A stretch of 64,000 nucleotides of DNA from Brevundimonas aveniformis DSM 17977 (GCF_000428765.1 NZ_AUAO01000002.1:310001-374000); one strand, 5' to 3'. Shown: positions 36,733 to 47,213, counted from the first letter of the stretch. The notes: generated from the sequence alone by a model not told the origin. A program made the numbers and translations.

Positions 36733-39162
36733 CTACCCCACCTGATCGGCCAGTTCGATCAGGATCTGGCGCAGGGCCGCGTCGCGACGCTGGGTGGCGC
36801 GGTCACTTCCGGTGATAGCCAGACGTTCCGCTAGCCCGCGAAGTCGAGCGGCCACGGAGGCATCCCTTGCGCTCGATTGAACGAGGGCCAGGGTTTGGTC
36901 GAGCGTACCATTCAACTGTTCGGCATCGGCAGCCGTGATGCTGGACGACCGTTGCAGCTGTTCGACATAGGCCCGGGCGATCGTCGGGTGGGCCGGCCAG
37001 GTGACCGGGTTCTGCTGTTGCGGATTGAAGGTGTCGCCCTGGTCGGCGAGGTTGGCCGCCGCCAGCTCGGTCGCGGACAGGAACTCGGACGGGGCCAGCT
37101 CCAACACGTCGAGGCCGCGGGCGATCTCGGTGCCGTAGATGCGACCGTGGTACCAGTAGGCCGACCAGAAGCCGCCGAACTGGAAGCTGCGATCCGACAT
37201 CGGGCCGCGGTCGAAATAGGCGATCTCATACGGGGTGTTGGGATCGGTGAAGTCGATCACCGAGATGCCGCCCTGGTACCAGGCCTGGACGAAGATATCG
37301 CGACCCGGGACCGGCACGATGGAGCCGTTGTGGGCGACGCAGTTCTCACGCGCCGACTGGGCGGCGGGCAGCTTGTAGGTGCCGCGACGTTCCAGCTGGC
37401 CATCGACGATATCGTAGAAGGCGTTGGCACCCCAGTTGCGCGGGTCGGTCGCCTGACAGCGCGGGCGACCGCCGCCACCCCATTCGTCGGTGAACAGGAC
37501 CGTCTCGCCCTCATTGTCGAAGGTCGCGGAATGCCAGTAGGCAAAGCCCGGGTCTGTCACGGCATCGATGCGAACCGGACGGCGTGGATCGGTGATGTCA
37601 AAGATGATCCCGTTGCCCGAACAGGCACCGGCCGCCAGGTTGCGCGACGGGAAGACGGTGATGTCGTGGCACTGGTTGGTCTGGCTGGTGCGCTGGGTGC
37701 CACGTCCATGATCGCCGCCGGGCCAAAGTCCGGCCACGGCCCCGGTCGCCTCATCGGCAAAGACGCGCGGGCTGTCGATGATGCGGGCCTGGGACGGATT
37801 GGCGACCGGAATCTCGATGACGTCGATGGAGAACAGGGCCGTGCGCTGATCACCCGGCAGGCCGGTGACGCAGCCGGCCAGCTCGGCCTCGTCGCGGACC
37901 GAGGCGGTCCCGGAATTGTAGACGATGATCGACCGCTCATCGGCGGAGACGACCGAGTGGGTGTGCGAACCGCGGCAGGTCTGGACCTGGCCGACCTGGA
38001 CCGGGGCGACCGGGTTGGAAATGTCAAAAATGCGGATGCCGCGGAAGCGGTCGGCGCTGGCCTCGACGGCAATGCCCTCGCGGCCGCAGTCGATCCGGCC
38101 GTTGGTCGATTCCACCGACATGATCAGCAGGTCACCGACGATGGAGACGTCGCCCTGGCCGCCGGGACAGACGACAGAGGAGATCAGTTCGGGCTGGGCT
38201 GCCCCCAGCCGATACAGGTTGAAGCCGTGGTAGGAGCCAGCGGCCATCAGGTCGCCCCGGAAGGCCATGTCGGTGTTGGCAAACGACAGGAACGGACCGC
38301 GCTGGCTGAAACGGGCCTCCTCAGCGCCGTCGCGGGTGGCCCCATCGGGCGTCGGGAGCGGCAGGGGCGCGCCGGACGGGTTGGTCGGGTCGTAGAAGCC
38401 CGGTGGTTTGGGCAGGCTGGCGATCAGAACCATGTTGGAGATCGCCTGTTCGGCGTCGAGGAAGCCGCCGGCCAGGGTCGAGCGGGGGTCGGCCTGGAGC
38501 GTGCGCAGGGCCGCGTCCATGCGGCGGATCTCAGCCTGCTGCTCGTTGTTCACATCGCCGACAAACTCGAACAGGGCCGGTTCATAGGCCGAGCCGGGGC
38601 GGCTGAGCAGGTGCTCGACCATGGTCACCGCGCCGGCGTGGTGGCGGATCATCAGGTCGAGGAACAGGCGGTCGAACTCAACGCCCGAGGCGGCGGCCAG
38701 GGCGGCCATGTGCTCGGGGCTGGCCATGCCCTGCATGGTGGAATGGTCCATGGCGCTGTGGTCCATGTGGCCGGCGTGGGCGGCGCCGACCATCGGCGCC
38801 GTCTGGCCGCGCTCGGTCAACCAGGCGCGCATGAAGGCGATTTCGTCGTCCTGGGAGGCGCGGATGCGCTGACCCATGGCGATGATCTCGGGGTTGTTGG
38901 TGCGGCCGTCGATCAGGGCGGTCATGTCGACAGCCTGCTGATGGTGGACCATCATGCCCTGCATGAAGGCGACGTCGTCGTCGGAATAGCGGTTGTCGGA
39001 AATGCGGGCAGCGGCCTGGGCTTCGAGAACGCGGCTGGCCTGACCGGGAGCGCCTGGCTGGACGATGGGGGGCGTGCTCTGGGCCTGGGCCGCCCCGGCG
39101 GCGACCAAGGCAAACAGCGAGCAACCGACAAACAGGCGAACCGAACGAACCGACATAGGCAA
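36733..39162 (-). CDS. secreted DUF305-LVIVD repeat fusion protein
   Basis: An 809-residue exported protein. A signal peptide (FVGCSLFALVAAGAAQAQ) is followed by a tandem DUF305 ferritin-like part: HH 73-74 in MQGMMVHHQQAVDM and HH 174-175 in LMIRHHAGAVTM, with a His/Met-rich loop between (GHMDHSAMDHSTMQGM). From about 230 a beta-propeller of LVIVD repeats follows (RIFDISNPVAPVQVGQV, FDITDPRRPVRIDAV, VIDFTDPNTPYEI), and the C-terminus is helical. DUF305 proteins are linked to copper or other metal handling, and LVIVD propellers are surface proteins. Fusion of both in one polypeptide suggests a periplasmic or surface metal-binding scaffold. ATG 39162 or 39156 may be used. Confidence 0.85.
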   Translation of the reverse strand: MPMSVRSVRLFVGCSLFALVAAGAAQAQSTPPIVQPGAPGQASRVLEAQAAARISDNRYSDDDVAFMQGMMVHHQQAVDMTALIDGRTNNPEIIAMGQRIRASQDDEIAFMRAWLTERGQTAPMVGAAHAGHMDHSAMDHSTMQGMASPEHMAALAAASGVEFDRLFLDLMIRHHAGAVTMVEHLLSRPGSAYEPALFEFVGDVNNEQQAEIRRMDAALRTLQADPRSTLAGGFLDAEQAISNMVLIASLPKPPGFYDPTNPSGAPLPLPTPDGATRDGAEEARFSQRGPFLSFANTDMAFRGDLMAAGSYHGFNLYRLGAAQPELISSVVCPGGQGDVSIVGDLLIMSVESTNGRIDCGREGIAVEASADRFRGIRIFDISNPVAPVQVGQVQTCRGSHTHSVVSADERSIIVYNSGTASVRDEAELAGCVTGLPGDQRTALFSIDVIEIPVANPSQARIIDSPRVFADEATGAVAGLWPGGDHGRGTQRTSQTNQCHDITVFPSRNLAAGACSGNGIIFDITDPRRPVRIDAVTDPGFAYWHSATFDNEGETVLFTDEWGGGGRPRCQATDPRNWGANAFYDIVDGQLERRGTYKLPAAQSARENCVAHNGSIVPVPGRDIFVQAWYQGGISVIDFTDPNTPYEIAYFDRGPMSDRSFQFGGFWSAYWYHGRIYGTEIARGLDVLELAPSEFLSATELAAANLADQGDTFNPQQQNPVTWPAHPTIARAYVEQLQRSSSITAADAEQLNGTLDQTLALVQSSARDASVAARLRGLAERLAITGSDRATQRRDAALRQILIELADQVG

Positions 39163-39261
39163 CTCTCCAAGGCCCCGATTTGAGGGCCGAATAGCACAGG
39201 CGGGGCGGGGTGCAGGATTAATTGGTCTTAAGGCATCGGGTGACGCGCGCTAATAGCGGGC

Positions 39262-40293
39262 ATGGATAATGCAGGCCTGAGGGCCGCCCTTCTGGACTGG
39301 TACGATCAGGGAACGCGCGAGTTGCCCTGGCGGGTGCGCGGGGGACGGCCAGACCCGTATGCCGTCTGGCTGTCGGAGGTGATGCTGCAGCAGACGACGG
39401 TGCCGCACGCGACGCCGTACTGGCTAGAGTTTCTCAGGCGATGGCCGACAGTGAGCGACCTGGCGGCGGCAGAAGACGGCGAGGTGATGAGCGCCTGGGC
39501 GGGGCTGGGCTATTATGCGCGGGCGCGCAATCTGCTGGCCTGTGCACGGGCGGTCGCGCACGACCACGCGGGGGTGTTTCCCGATACCGAAGAGGACTTG
39601 CGGGCGCTGCCGGGGGTGGGGCCGTACACGGCGGCGGCGGTGGCGGCGATCGTGTTCGACCGCTACGCCCATGTGGTCGACGGCAATGTCGAGCGGGTGG
39701 TCAGCCGGCTGTTCCGTATCGCCACGCCGCTGCCGAAAGCCAAGACCGAGATGCGGGCGCGGGCGGCGGAGCTGACGGACCCGGTGCGGCCCGGCGACTG
39801 GGCGCAGGCGATGATGGACCTGGGGGCGATGGTCTGTCGCCCCAAGGCGCCGCTGTGCGACCGGTGCCCGGTGGCGGGGTGGTGCGCGGCGAAGGCAGCG
39901 GGTGATCAGGAAACCTATCCAGTCAAAACACCGAAGGCGGCGCGGCCCCGGCGGTATGGGGCGGCCTATGTGATGCGGCGGGGGGGTGAGGTGGCACTGG
40001 TGCGGCGTCCTTCGAAAGGCCTGCTGGGCGGGATGCTGGGCCTGCCGACGACGGACTGGACGGGGGAGCGGATCGATGGGGTGGCGGAGGCACCGGTCGC
40101 GGCGGACTGGAAGCGCGTGGGCGAGATCGAGCACGTGTTCACCCACTTTTCCCTGACGCTGGAAGTGTGGGCGGCGGAGGCGCGCGCGCTGGAGGGAGCA
40201 GTGTGGTCGCGCGATGTGGCGGGGCTGCCGAGCGTGTTCTTGAAGGCGGTGCGGTTGGCGTCGGGCCATGCGGCCAAGCGGTCGTCTCGATAG
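39262..40293 (+). CDS. mutY: A/G-specific adenine DNA glycosylase MutY
   Basis: Base-excision repair enzyme removing adenine opposite 8-oxoguanine, 343 residues. The catalytic-site region EVMLQQTTV, helix-hairpin-helix LPGVGPYTAAAV, catalytic Asp in VVDGNVERV, and the 4Fe-4S cysteines in CRPKAPLCDRCPVAGWC are all present. The C-terminal NUDIX-like recognition domain contains GLLGGMLGLP. It is divergent from the DUF305-LVIVD gene and convergent with the small membrane protein 1 bp away. Confidence 0.97.
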   Translation: MDNAGLRAALLDWYDQGTRELPWRVRGGRPDPYAVWLSEVMLQQTTVPHATPYWLEFLRRWPTVSDLAAAEDGEVMSAWAGLGYYARARNLLACARAVAHDHAGVFPDTEEDLRALPGVGPYTAAAVAAIVFDRYAHVVDGNVERVVSRLFRIATPLPKAKTEMRARAAELTDPVRPGDWAQAMMDLGAMVCRPKAPLCDRCPVAGWCAAKAAGDQETYPVKTPKAARPRRYGAAYVMRRGGEVALVRRPSKGLLGGMLGLPTTDWTGERIDGVAEAPVAADWKRVGEIEHVFTHFSLTLEVWAAEARALEGAVWSRDVAGLPSVFLKAVRLASGHAAKRSSR

Positions 40294-40294
40294 G

Positions 40295-40765
40295 CTAGCG
40301 TTCGTCGGTCACGGCGATGCGACCGGCCGGATTCAGAGCGCGGACCAGGGCGTCGGGGTCGCGCACGGTGAACTCATAGCCCCGCTCATCTGACCAGAAG
40401 ACGCGAACGGTTTCGCCCATCAGGAGACGGTGGCGGCGTTCAATTCGACGGATCTCGGAAAGCCGGACGTCGATGCGGATGTCGTAGAAATTGAAGGCGA
40501 AGAACAGGTTGAACGGAAACGTCAGATCCGTCTTCACCTGATTGTTGGCAACGATGACCACGAGGCATCGGCTCGCACCGCCAAAGCGTTGGAGCAGGTT
40601 GCCGAGGGATCGACCCGAAGCGCCTGATTGATAGAAGACGGCCCCGTCAGGGCGCTTTGGGAAAATGGGTTCGCCGGCTTGAAGGCGTCGCAGGGCTCCA
40701 AAGCCGATGAAGCCGAGGTTCCACACGACGACAAGACCGAAGATATACGGAAACCAGGCGTCCAT
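40295..40765 (-). CDS. hypothetical membrane-anchored protein
   Basis: A 156-residue protein with one N-terminal membrane segment (YIFGLVVVWNLGFIGFGAL) and a cytosolic domain with beta strands (RCLVVIVANNQVKTDLTFPF, RVFWSDERGYEFTVRDPDAL) that look like a PH/YcxB-type fold. ATG 40765 is preferred as GAAGG lies upstream; GTG 40783 would add six residues and start 4 bp after the ccrM stop. It is in line with ccrM and probably co-transcribed. Function unknown. Confidence 0.7.
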   Translation of the reverse strand: MDAWFPYIFGLVVVWNLGFIGFGALRRLQAGEPIFPKRPDGAVFYQSGASGRSLGNLLQRFGGASRCLVVIVANNQVKTDLTFPFNLFFAFNFYDIRIDVRLSEIRRIERRHRLLMGETVRVFWSDERGYEFTVRDPDALVRALNPAGRIAVTDER

Positions 40766-40786
40766 CTGGCCTTCGGTGGGCACCGT

Positions 40787-41866
<1,080 letters not shown>

Positions 41867-42008
41867 CTAGTCCCCAATTCTACCGGACCAAAAGCACAAA
41901 ACACGGTGAAGGAACCGTTATCTCGCGGCCAAAGAAGCGCGTTGAGCCGTTCGAAATTTCCGAGATAATGGCCGGGTTGGTGAGCCACAGACGGAACGAA
42001 GAGCCAAG

Positions 42009-42464
42009 TTGAGTACCGACGCACTGTTCAAGATCTTGGTGGTCGAGGACCAGGCGCTGCTGGCGATGGAACTCGAGTATGTGCTGCGTGAGCTGGGTCA
42101 CGATGTGATCGGCTGTGCCATGGATGCTGAGGAGGCCATGGCCATGGCGGGGGCCACGGCACCGGATGTGGCCCTGGTCGACATGAACCTGCGCGATGGA
42201 CCGAGCGGACGCGATGTCGCCCAGAGCCTGAACCAGACATATGGGACGGTGGCGGTGTTCCTGACCGCTAATCCTGAACAGATCCCGTCCTGCTTTGCCG
42301 GGGCGCTCGGCGTGCTGGTCAAGCCATTTGAATCCCAGACCCTGCGGGACGTCCTGATTTTTGCCGGTCAGTTTGCAAAGGACGGGACTATCGGTGAGAT
42401 CCCTCAGAGGTTCAGGCTCGCCCCCTGGGTTCTGGAGGCCCCGCCCGCGGCGGACCAGGTTTAA
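42009..42464 (+). CDS. single-domain response regulator
   Basis: A 151-residue CheY-like protein without output domain. E13 and D14 form the acidic pair (VVEDQ), D58 is the phospho-acceptor (LVDMNLRDGPSG), T86 (FLTAN) and K105 (LVKPF) complete the site. The start is TTG 42009, giving the usual short N-terminus MSTDALFKILVVED. The last codon and the TAA stop are formed by the left end of the dispersed repeat at 42457, so the native C-terminus may have been altered. It is divergent from ccrM; its cognate kinase is not in the window. Confidence 0.88.
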   Translation: MSTDALFKILVVEDQALLAMELEYVLRELGHDVIGCAMDAEEAMAMAGATAPDVALVDMNLRDGPSGRDVAQSLNQTYGTVAVFLTANPEQIPSCFAGALGVLVKPFESQTLRDVLIFAGQFAKDGTIGEIPQRFRLAPWVLEAPPAADQV

Positions 42465-42659
42465 TCGACATTCAGACCGATTATCCTTTTAAATACAAAT
42501 ATACTCGTCATGGTCGGGCTTGTTCCGGCCATCCATCACCACCGGCCCCGCAAGACGATTGCGGCTGTTCCGACATCAACAAGACTGGATATTCAACGAG
42601 GTGATGGGGTCCCGGCACAAGGCCGGGACTGACGGGGCTTTGAAGGTCGATTGAACCTA
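42457..42659. mobile_element. MITE-like dispersed element, copy 1 (203 bp)
   Basis: Terminal inverted repeats are AGGTTTAATCGAC (42457-42469) and GTCGATTGAACCT (42646-42658), 12 of 13 bases complementary. Inside is a long imperfect palindrome: CGTCATGGTCGGGCTTGTTC on the left pairs with GTCCCGGCACAAGGCCGGGA-type sequence on the right. A near-copy lies at 62935-63120, lacking 17 bases (after GACATCAACAAGA). No coding capacity. The left end provides the stop of the response regulator and the right end that of the PepSY gene. Confidence 0.8.
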
Positions 42660-43385
42660 GCGCTTGGCCAGCTGGGCGCGCCGAACGGCAAGATCGCGGC
42701 CGATGCGCAGCCACAGCAGGATCAGGCCGGTGATCACAACGATCACACTGACGGCGGCCAGCAGAATGATCCACCAACTGTTGATGTTGTCACCGCCGGG
42801 GCCGAAATCGAGGATATGCAGCCGCCACATGACGTCGAACACGCTCCACATGTCCGAGCGGCGTGAGACGACGGCACCGGTCGTGGTGTCGAGGTAGAAG
42901 CGGGTGCCTTCCGGATCGTTGAAATCGACCAGCCAAACGGGGCCTTCCCGACCGGTCTCGACCGGTGCCTCGGGCAGGAGTTCGGTGCCGACGACCTGGC
43001 CGGGGCCTTGATACTGGGCAATGGCCAGTCGGGTCGCTTCGTCAGCGCCGTAGGCGGGCAGGGGTTGATTGCTCACCGCTGACAGACGCACGGGTGCCCC
43101 CTCCGCAGGCGTCAGGACCCAGACTGGTCCCCGCGGCGTGGTGGTGAGTTCAGCACGGACCGGATCGATGCCGGCGGCACCGGCCGCGTCGGCCAATGGC
43201 GTGGCCCCGGCGACGTCGAGTGCCACCACGGGCGTTTCAGCCAGCCGGTGTTCCCCGCGGACTCGCTCAATCGGTAGGGCGACCATCACCAGCCCGCCGA
43301 TGACCCAGAAGCAGACCTGAACCGCTACGATCAGGCCGATCCATTTGTGCAGCCAGACGGAAATGCGGTTCAGGCGCACGCTCAT
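42657..43385 (-). CDS. PepSY-associated membrane protein
   Basis: A 242-residue inner-membrane protein with an N-terminal helix (WLHKWIGLIVAVQVCFWVIG), a periplasmic part containing PepSY-like segments (GPVWLVDFNDPEGTRFYLDT, TTGAVVSRRSDMWSVFDVMW) and a C-terminal helix (WWIILLAAVSVIVVITGLIL). Such proteins are often encoded near TonB-receptor and ferric-reductase genes. ATG 43385 lies 5 bp after the GNAT stop and matches the family N-terminus; the longer frame to 43553 is a shadow. The TAG stop overlaps the repeat end. Confidence 0.85.
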   Translation of the reverse strand: MSVRLNRISVWLHKWIGLIVAVQVCFWVIGGLVMVALPIERVRGEHRLAETPVVALDVAGATPLADAAGAAGIDPVRAELTTTPRGPVWVLTPAEGAPVRLSAVSNQPLPAYGADEATRLAIAQYQGPGQVVGTELLPEAPVETGREGPVWLVDFNDPEGTRFYLDTTTGAVVSRRSDMWSVFDVMWRLHILDFGPGGDNINSWWIILLAAVSVIVVITGLILLWLRIGRDLAVRRAQLAKR

Positions 43386-43389
43386 CAGA

Positions 43390-43938
43390 TCACCCCAGTT
43401 GAAGTCCAGGCACCTTGGGTGGACCAGCCTCCGGGTCGAGGTCAAGCTGCAGCAGGGTGACGTCGAGCCAGCGGTCGAACTTCCAGCCGACGTTGCGATA
43501 GACGCCCGCCAGGCGGAAGCCGAGGCGTTCATGCAGGGTGATGGACGCCGCACCGTCGCCGGAGATGGCGGCGATCATCTGGCGCAGACCCATGGCGCGG
43601 CAGCGGTCGATGACCTGTTCCATCAGGGCGCGACCAAGCCCCCGACCGTGGAAGCCTTCTGCGACATAGATCGATGTCTCCACGGCATAGCGATAGGCCG
43701 CTCGCGGCCGGAAAGGGCTGGCGTAGGCATAGGCCGCGACCTGACCCTCAACCTCGGCCACCAGCCAGGGCAGACCGTGACGGCGCACCCCGGCCAGGCG
43801 CTCACGCAGCGTCTCGACCGAGGGCGGCTCCTCCTCGAAGGTCGCGGTGCCCTCCAGCACCTCGCGGCCATAGATGGCGGCGACTGCCGCCATGTCGTCT
43901 AGCGTGGCGTCGCGCAGGATCAGTGGTGGTGCTCCCAT
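43390..43938 (-). CDS. GNAT N-acetyltransferase (phosphinothricin-acetyltransferase type)
   Basis: A 182-residue acetyl-CoA dependent acetyltransferase. The acetyl-CoA loop GFHGRGLGRALM and the Pat/Bar-type signatures TFEEEPPS, RPRAAYRYAVETSIYV and HERLGFRLAGVYRNVGWK place it in the group acting on phosphinothricin-like or methionine sulfoximine amino groups. The chromosomal substrate is unknown. Its ATG lies 19 bp inside the end of the oligopeptidase gene, so the two are translationally linked. Confidence 0.9.
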   Translation of the reverse strand: MGAPPLILRDATLDDMAAVAAIYGREVLEGTATFEEEPPSVETLRERLAGVRRHGLPWLVAEVEGQVAAYAYASPFRPRAAYRYAVETSIYVAEGFHGRGLGRALMEQVIDRCRAMGLRQMIAAISGDGAASITLHERLGFRLAGVYRNVGWKFDRWLDVTLLQLDLDPEAGPPKVPGLQLG

Positions 43939-46094
43939 CCCCGCGCGATGGCCCAGACGCAGAAGGCATAGTCATGGGCGATGTCGCGCAGGTAGTCGAA
44001 ACGGCCCGACGAGGCGAAGTGCCCGGCAGTCATGTTGATCTTGAGCAGGACCGGATTGCCCGAGGTGGTCGCCGGTCGCAGCCTGGCCACCCATTTTTCC
44101 GGTTCCCAGTAGGTGACGCGCGGGTCCGACAGGCCGCCGGTCGCCAGCACAGCGGGATAGGCCTTGGCTTCGACCTGATCATAGGGGCTGTAGCTCATCA
44201 TGTAGTCATAGGCGTCGGCGTCCTCGATGGGGTTGCCCCATTCGGGCCATTCCGGTGGCGTCAGCGGCAGAGACGTGTCCGACATGGTGTTGATCACATC
44301 GACGAAGGGAACATTGGCCAGGACGCCCGCCCACAGGTCCGGTCGCATGTTGTTCACCGCGCCCATCAGCATGCCGCCGGCTGAACCACCGTGCGCCACG
44401 ATCTTGCCGGCGGTGGCATAGTTGCGGGCGATCAGATGCTCGGCACAGGCGATGAAGTCCTCAAAGGTCTTCTTCTTGGTCATGCGGCGCGCGGCCAGGA
44501 ACCAGCCCCAGCCCTTGTCCGATCCACCGCGAATGTGGGCGATGGCGTAGATAAAGCCACGGTTCACCAGCGACAGGCGGTTGGCACTGAAGCTGGCTGA
44601 CATGGGAATGCCGTAGGAGCCGTAACCGTACAGCAGGACCGGCGCAGAGCCGTCGACAGGCGTGTCGCGACGACGCAGGATCGAGATCGGCACCATGGCC
44701 CCGTCAGCGTGCGGGGCTTCCATGCGCTCAACAATGTAGTCACCCGGGTTGTGGCCCGAGGGGATTTCCTGGGTCTTGCGCAGGGTCCGCTGGCGCGTTG
44801 CCATGTCGTAGTCGTACGTCTCCGTCGGGCGGGCCATGGAGTTGTAGGTGTAGCGCGTCAGATTGGTCGCGTAGTCGCGGGACCCCTGGACACCCAGGGC
44901 ATAGGCCGGCTCATCCACCGCGATGGCGTGCTCCTCGCCGGCGCGGCTGCGCACGACGATGCGGGTATTGGCATCCGCGCGTTCCTGGCGAACCAGCCAG
45001 TCCTGGAACAGGCCGACCCCTTCAATGATCTTGCCGGCGGTGAACGGGATCAGGTCGCGCCACCCCGACTTGCCGGGGTTGTCGGTCGGGGCCTCACAGA
45101 TTTTGAAATCGACTGCGCCGTCCGCGTTGGTTCGGATGATCCACCGGTCGCCCCAGTGATCGAGATCATACAGGGTGCCATCGACCCGAGCCTCGGCCAG
45201 CGTCGGCGTCGCCGTCGGATCATTGCCCGGGATATAGCGGGCCTCGCCCGTTTCCTGATTTTGGATGCCGATGATGATGAAGGCGTCATCAGACGTCCGC
45301 CCGATGCCCATGAACATCCCGTCGTCGGTTTCTTCGTAGACGAGGGCGCGGTCACCCCCGGTGATCGGGCGGCGGAAGATCTTGTCGGGCCGGCCATTGT
45401 CGTCCCGGTTGATCCAGAACAGCCACTGGCTGTCCGGGGCGATGGAGAAGTCACCCGTCGCATCGCCGATCGGGTCGCCGATCAGTTGCCCGGTCGTCAG
45501 ATCCTTGACGTAGATTTTGTAGACCTCAGAGCCCTGGTCGTCCTCGGCATAGACAAAATAGCGATGGTCCGGGCTGGGCGAGGTGCCGCCGACCGACGAA
45601 TAGTCCTTGCCCTCCGCCAGGGCGTTGGCATCCAGCAGGATCTGTTCGCCGTCGGTCTGACCCTTGGGGCGTCGGCAATAGAAGGGATGCTGAGCGCCGG
45701 TTTCAAAGCGGGTGAAATACTCCCACGGGCCGTAGGGCGAGGGGACAGAGCTGTCGTCTTCCTTGATACGACCGCGCATCTCCTGGAACATCGCCTCTTG
45801 CAGATCGGCGGTCGGGGCCAGCATGGCCTCGCGATAGGCGTTCTCGGCCTCGAGGTGTTCACGCACGTCCGCCTTGATCAGCGACGGGTCGCGCAGAACG
45901 TTCTGCCAGTTGTCGTCCTTCATCCATTGATAGTCATCAATGCGCGTCCGCCCGAGCTGTTCGATGGTCACGGGGATACGGCGGGCGACGGGAGGGACGG
46001 GCATAGAGGTTCCTGACTGGGCGAAGGCGGGAGTCCCGGAGGCCGCAGCAGTCGCGAGGGCGGCGGACGAGACAAGCATCTGACGGCGGTTCAT
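43920..46094 (-). CDS. ptrB: S9 family serine peptidase, oligopeptidase B
   Basis: A 724-residue prolyl-oligopeptidase family enzyme cleaving short peptides after basic residues. The N-terminus MNRRQMLVSSAALATAAASG, ending in AFAQ, is a twin-arginine-like signal peptide, so it is probably periplasmic, unlike the cytosolic E. coli enzyme. A seven-bladed propeller is followed by the alpha/beta hydrolase with catalytic Ser in HGGSAGGML, Asp in GLSDPRV and His in TAGHFASSGR. It shares an upstream region with the divergent trypsin-like protease. Confidence 0.94.
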   Translation of the reverse strand: MNRRQMLVSSAALATAAASGTPAFAQSGTSMPVPPVARRIPVTIEQLGRTRIDDYQWMKDDNWQNVLRDPSLIKADVREHLEAENAYREAMLAPTADLQEAMFQEMRGRIKEDDSSVPSPYGPWEYFTRFETGAQHPFYCRRPKGQTDGEQILLDANALAEGKDYSSVGGTSPSPDHRYFVYAEDDQGSEVYKIYVKDLTTGQLIGDPIGDATGDFSIAPDSQWLFWINRDDNGRPDKIFRRPITGGDRALVYEETDDGMFMGIGRTSDDAFIIIGIQNQETGEARYIPGNDPTATPTLAEARVDGTLYDLDHWGDRWIIRTNADGAVDFKICEAPTDNPGKSGWRDLIPFTAGKIIEGVGLFQDWLVRQERADANTRIVVRSRAGEEHAIAVDEPAYALGVQGSRDYATNLTRYTYNSMARPTETYDYDMATRQRTLRKTQEIPSGHNPGDYIVERMEAPHADGAMVPISILRRRDTPVDGSAPVLLYGYGSYGIPMSASFSANRLSLVNRGFIYAIAHIRGGSDKGWGWFLAARRMTKKKTFEDFIACAEHLIARNYATAGKIVAHGGSAGGMLMGAVNNMRPDLWAGVLANVPFVDVINTMSDTSLPLTPPEWPEWGNPIEDADAYDYMMSYSPYDQVEAKAYPAVLATGGLSDPRVTYWEPEKWVARLRPATTSGNPVLLKINMTAGHFASSGRFDYLRDIAHDYAFCVWAIARGWEHHH

Positions 46095-46179
46095 GGATGG
46101 GCTCCGAATTTTCGTCCCGGACGTTGCTCAGCTTGTCGGTCCACGTCAAATGAATGTTCGCAGAGTTTGGGAGCCGTCC

Positions 46180-46926
46180 ATGGAATGGGACCAAATGGTC
46201 CAGATGATCGAGGCCACGGTCCAGGTGGAGAACACCCGGCCGGGCGGAGATCGCCGGATTTCGACCGGCCTTCTGGTGTCGGCCCCCTATTGGGACGGGA
46301 CGCCCCGAACGGTTCTGGTAACCGCCGCCCACGCGGTGGATCCGTCCGAAACACCCGAAATCCGCATCGGCTGGCGCTTTGCCACGGAAGACGGCGGTTG
46401 GAGCTTTGCGCCGCAACCCGCTCCGCTCGAGATCGGCGGACGGGATCTGTGGGCCCGTCACCCGGAACGCGACATTGCTGTGGTCGAGGTCGTCGCACCG
46501 CCGAGCTTTTCGGCACGAGCCATCCCTCTGAGCTGGCTGGCCGATGAGCGGGATCTGGATCAGCAGGGTGTGGGTCCCGGCGACCAGATTTTCACCCTCG
46601 GCTATCCGCGTGGACTGTCATCGAACCGGGCGGGATTTCCGATTCTGAGAACGGTTCGGGTGGCGTCCTATCCGCTCAGCCCGATCCGGGCCTTCCCGAC
46701 CTTCCTGATTGACGGCTTCCTCTATCCAGGAAACTCAGGCGGACCCGTGTTCCTGCAAAGGGGACTGGATGGGCATCCCCTGATCCTCGGACTGGTGACG
46801 CAACAGGTCGATCAGGGTGAAGAGCCACTGGGTCTGGGCGTGGTCGTCCATGCCGTCTATATCCGCGAAGCCTTGGCGGTTCTGGATCAGCAATCAGGCG
46901 CGGGACGCCGCCGCCGGGCCGCGTGA
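46180..46926 (+). CDS. trypsin-like serine peptidase
   Basis: A 248-residue chymotrypsin-fold peptidase. The triad is visible as His in VTAAHAV, Asp in RDIAVVEV and Ser in GNSGGPV. No signal peptide or PDZ domain is present, so it is shorter than DegP-type proteases and may be cytosolic. ATG 46180 has GGGAG six bases upstream; ATG 46150 and 46093 are possible but overlap the divergent promoter region. The C-terminus ends in a basic tail (RRRRAA). Its partner or substrate is unknown. Confidence 0.8.
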   Translation: MEWDQMVQMIEATVQVENTRPGGDRRISTGLLVSAPYWDGTPRTVLVTAAHAVDPSETPEIRIGWRFATEDGGWSFAPQPAPLEIGGRDLWARHPERDIAVVEVVAPPSFSARAIPLSWLADERDLDQQGVGPGDQIFTLGYPRGLSSNRAGFPILRTVRVASYPLSPIRAFPTFLIDGFLYPGNSGGPVFLQRGLDGHPLILGLVTQQVDQGEEPLGLGVVVHAVYIREALAVLDQQSGAGRRRRAA

Positions 46927-46927
46927 A

Positions 46928-47212
46928 CTAGGCCGGCTGAAACGAGAGGCGCACGCCGAGGGCGCGCGTGACCTTCAGAAGTGTGCTCAGGCTGGGATTG
47001 CCTTCGTCGGAAAGCGCCTTGTAGAGCGCCTGGCGTGACAGGCCGGTTTGTTCTGCCACCGTGGTCATGCCTCGTGCGCGTGCGACGACGCCGAGGGCAT
47101 CTGCGATCTCGGCCGGATCACCGTCGGCGAAGGCACCTTCGAGATACGCCGCTATGGCCTCCGGGCCGTCGAGATAGTCCGCCGGATCGAAGGGGCGGGT
47201 TTGAACAGTCAT
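46928..47212 (-). CDS. HigA-type antitoxin (type II)
   Basis: A 94-residue Xre-like DNA-binding protein. TTVAEQTGLSRQALYKALS is the helix-turn-helix, with the N-terminal DPADYLDGPEAIAAYLEGAF typical of addiction-module antidotes in the COG3636 group. It lies 1 bp downstream of the toxin gene, a toxin-first order. ATG 47212 is used; the longer frame to 47365 lies in the toxin. It should neutralise the toxin and repress the pair. Confidence 0.88.
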   Translation of the reverse strand: MTVQTRPFDPADYLDGPEAIAAYLEGAFADGDPAEIADALGVVARARGMTTVAEQTGLSRQALYKALSDEGNPSLSTLLKVTRALGVRLSFQPA

Positions 47213-47213
47213 T

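Noticed and set aside
36877..39183. 768-residue open frame on the plus strand
   Set aside because: It is antisense to the DUF305-LVIVD gene; long opposite-strand frames are normal in G+C-rich coding DNA, and its composition is Gly/Asp/Arg-rich without domains.
44709..46016. 435-residue open frame on the plus strand
   Set aside because: Antisense shadow of the oligopeptidase B gene, which has a full catalytic triad.
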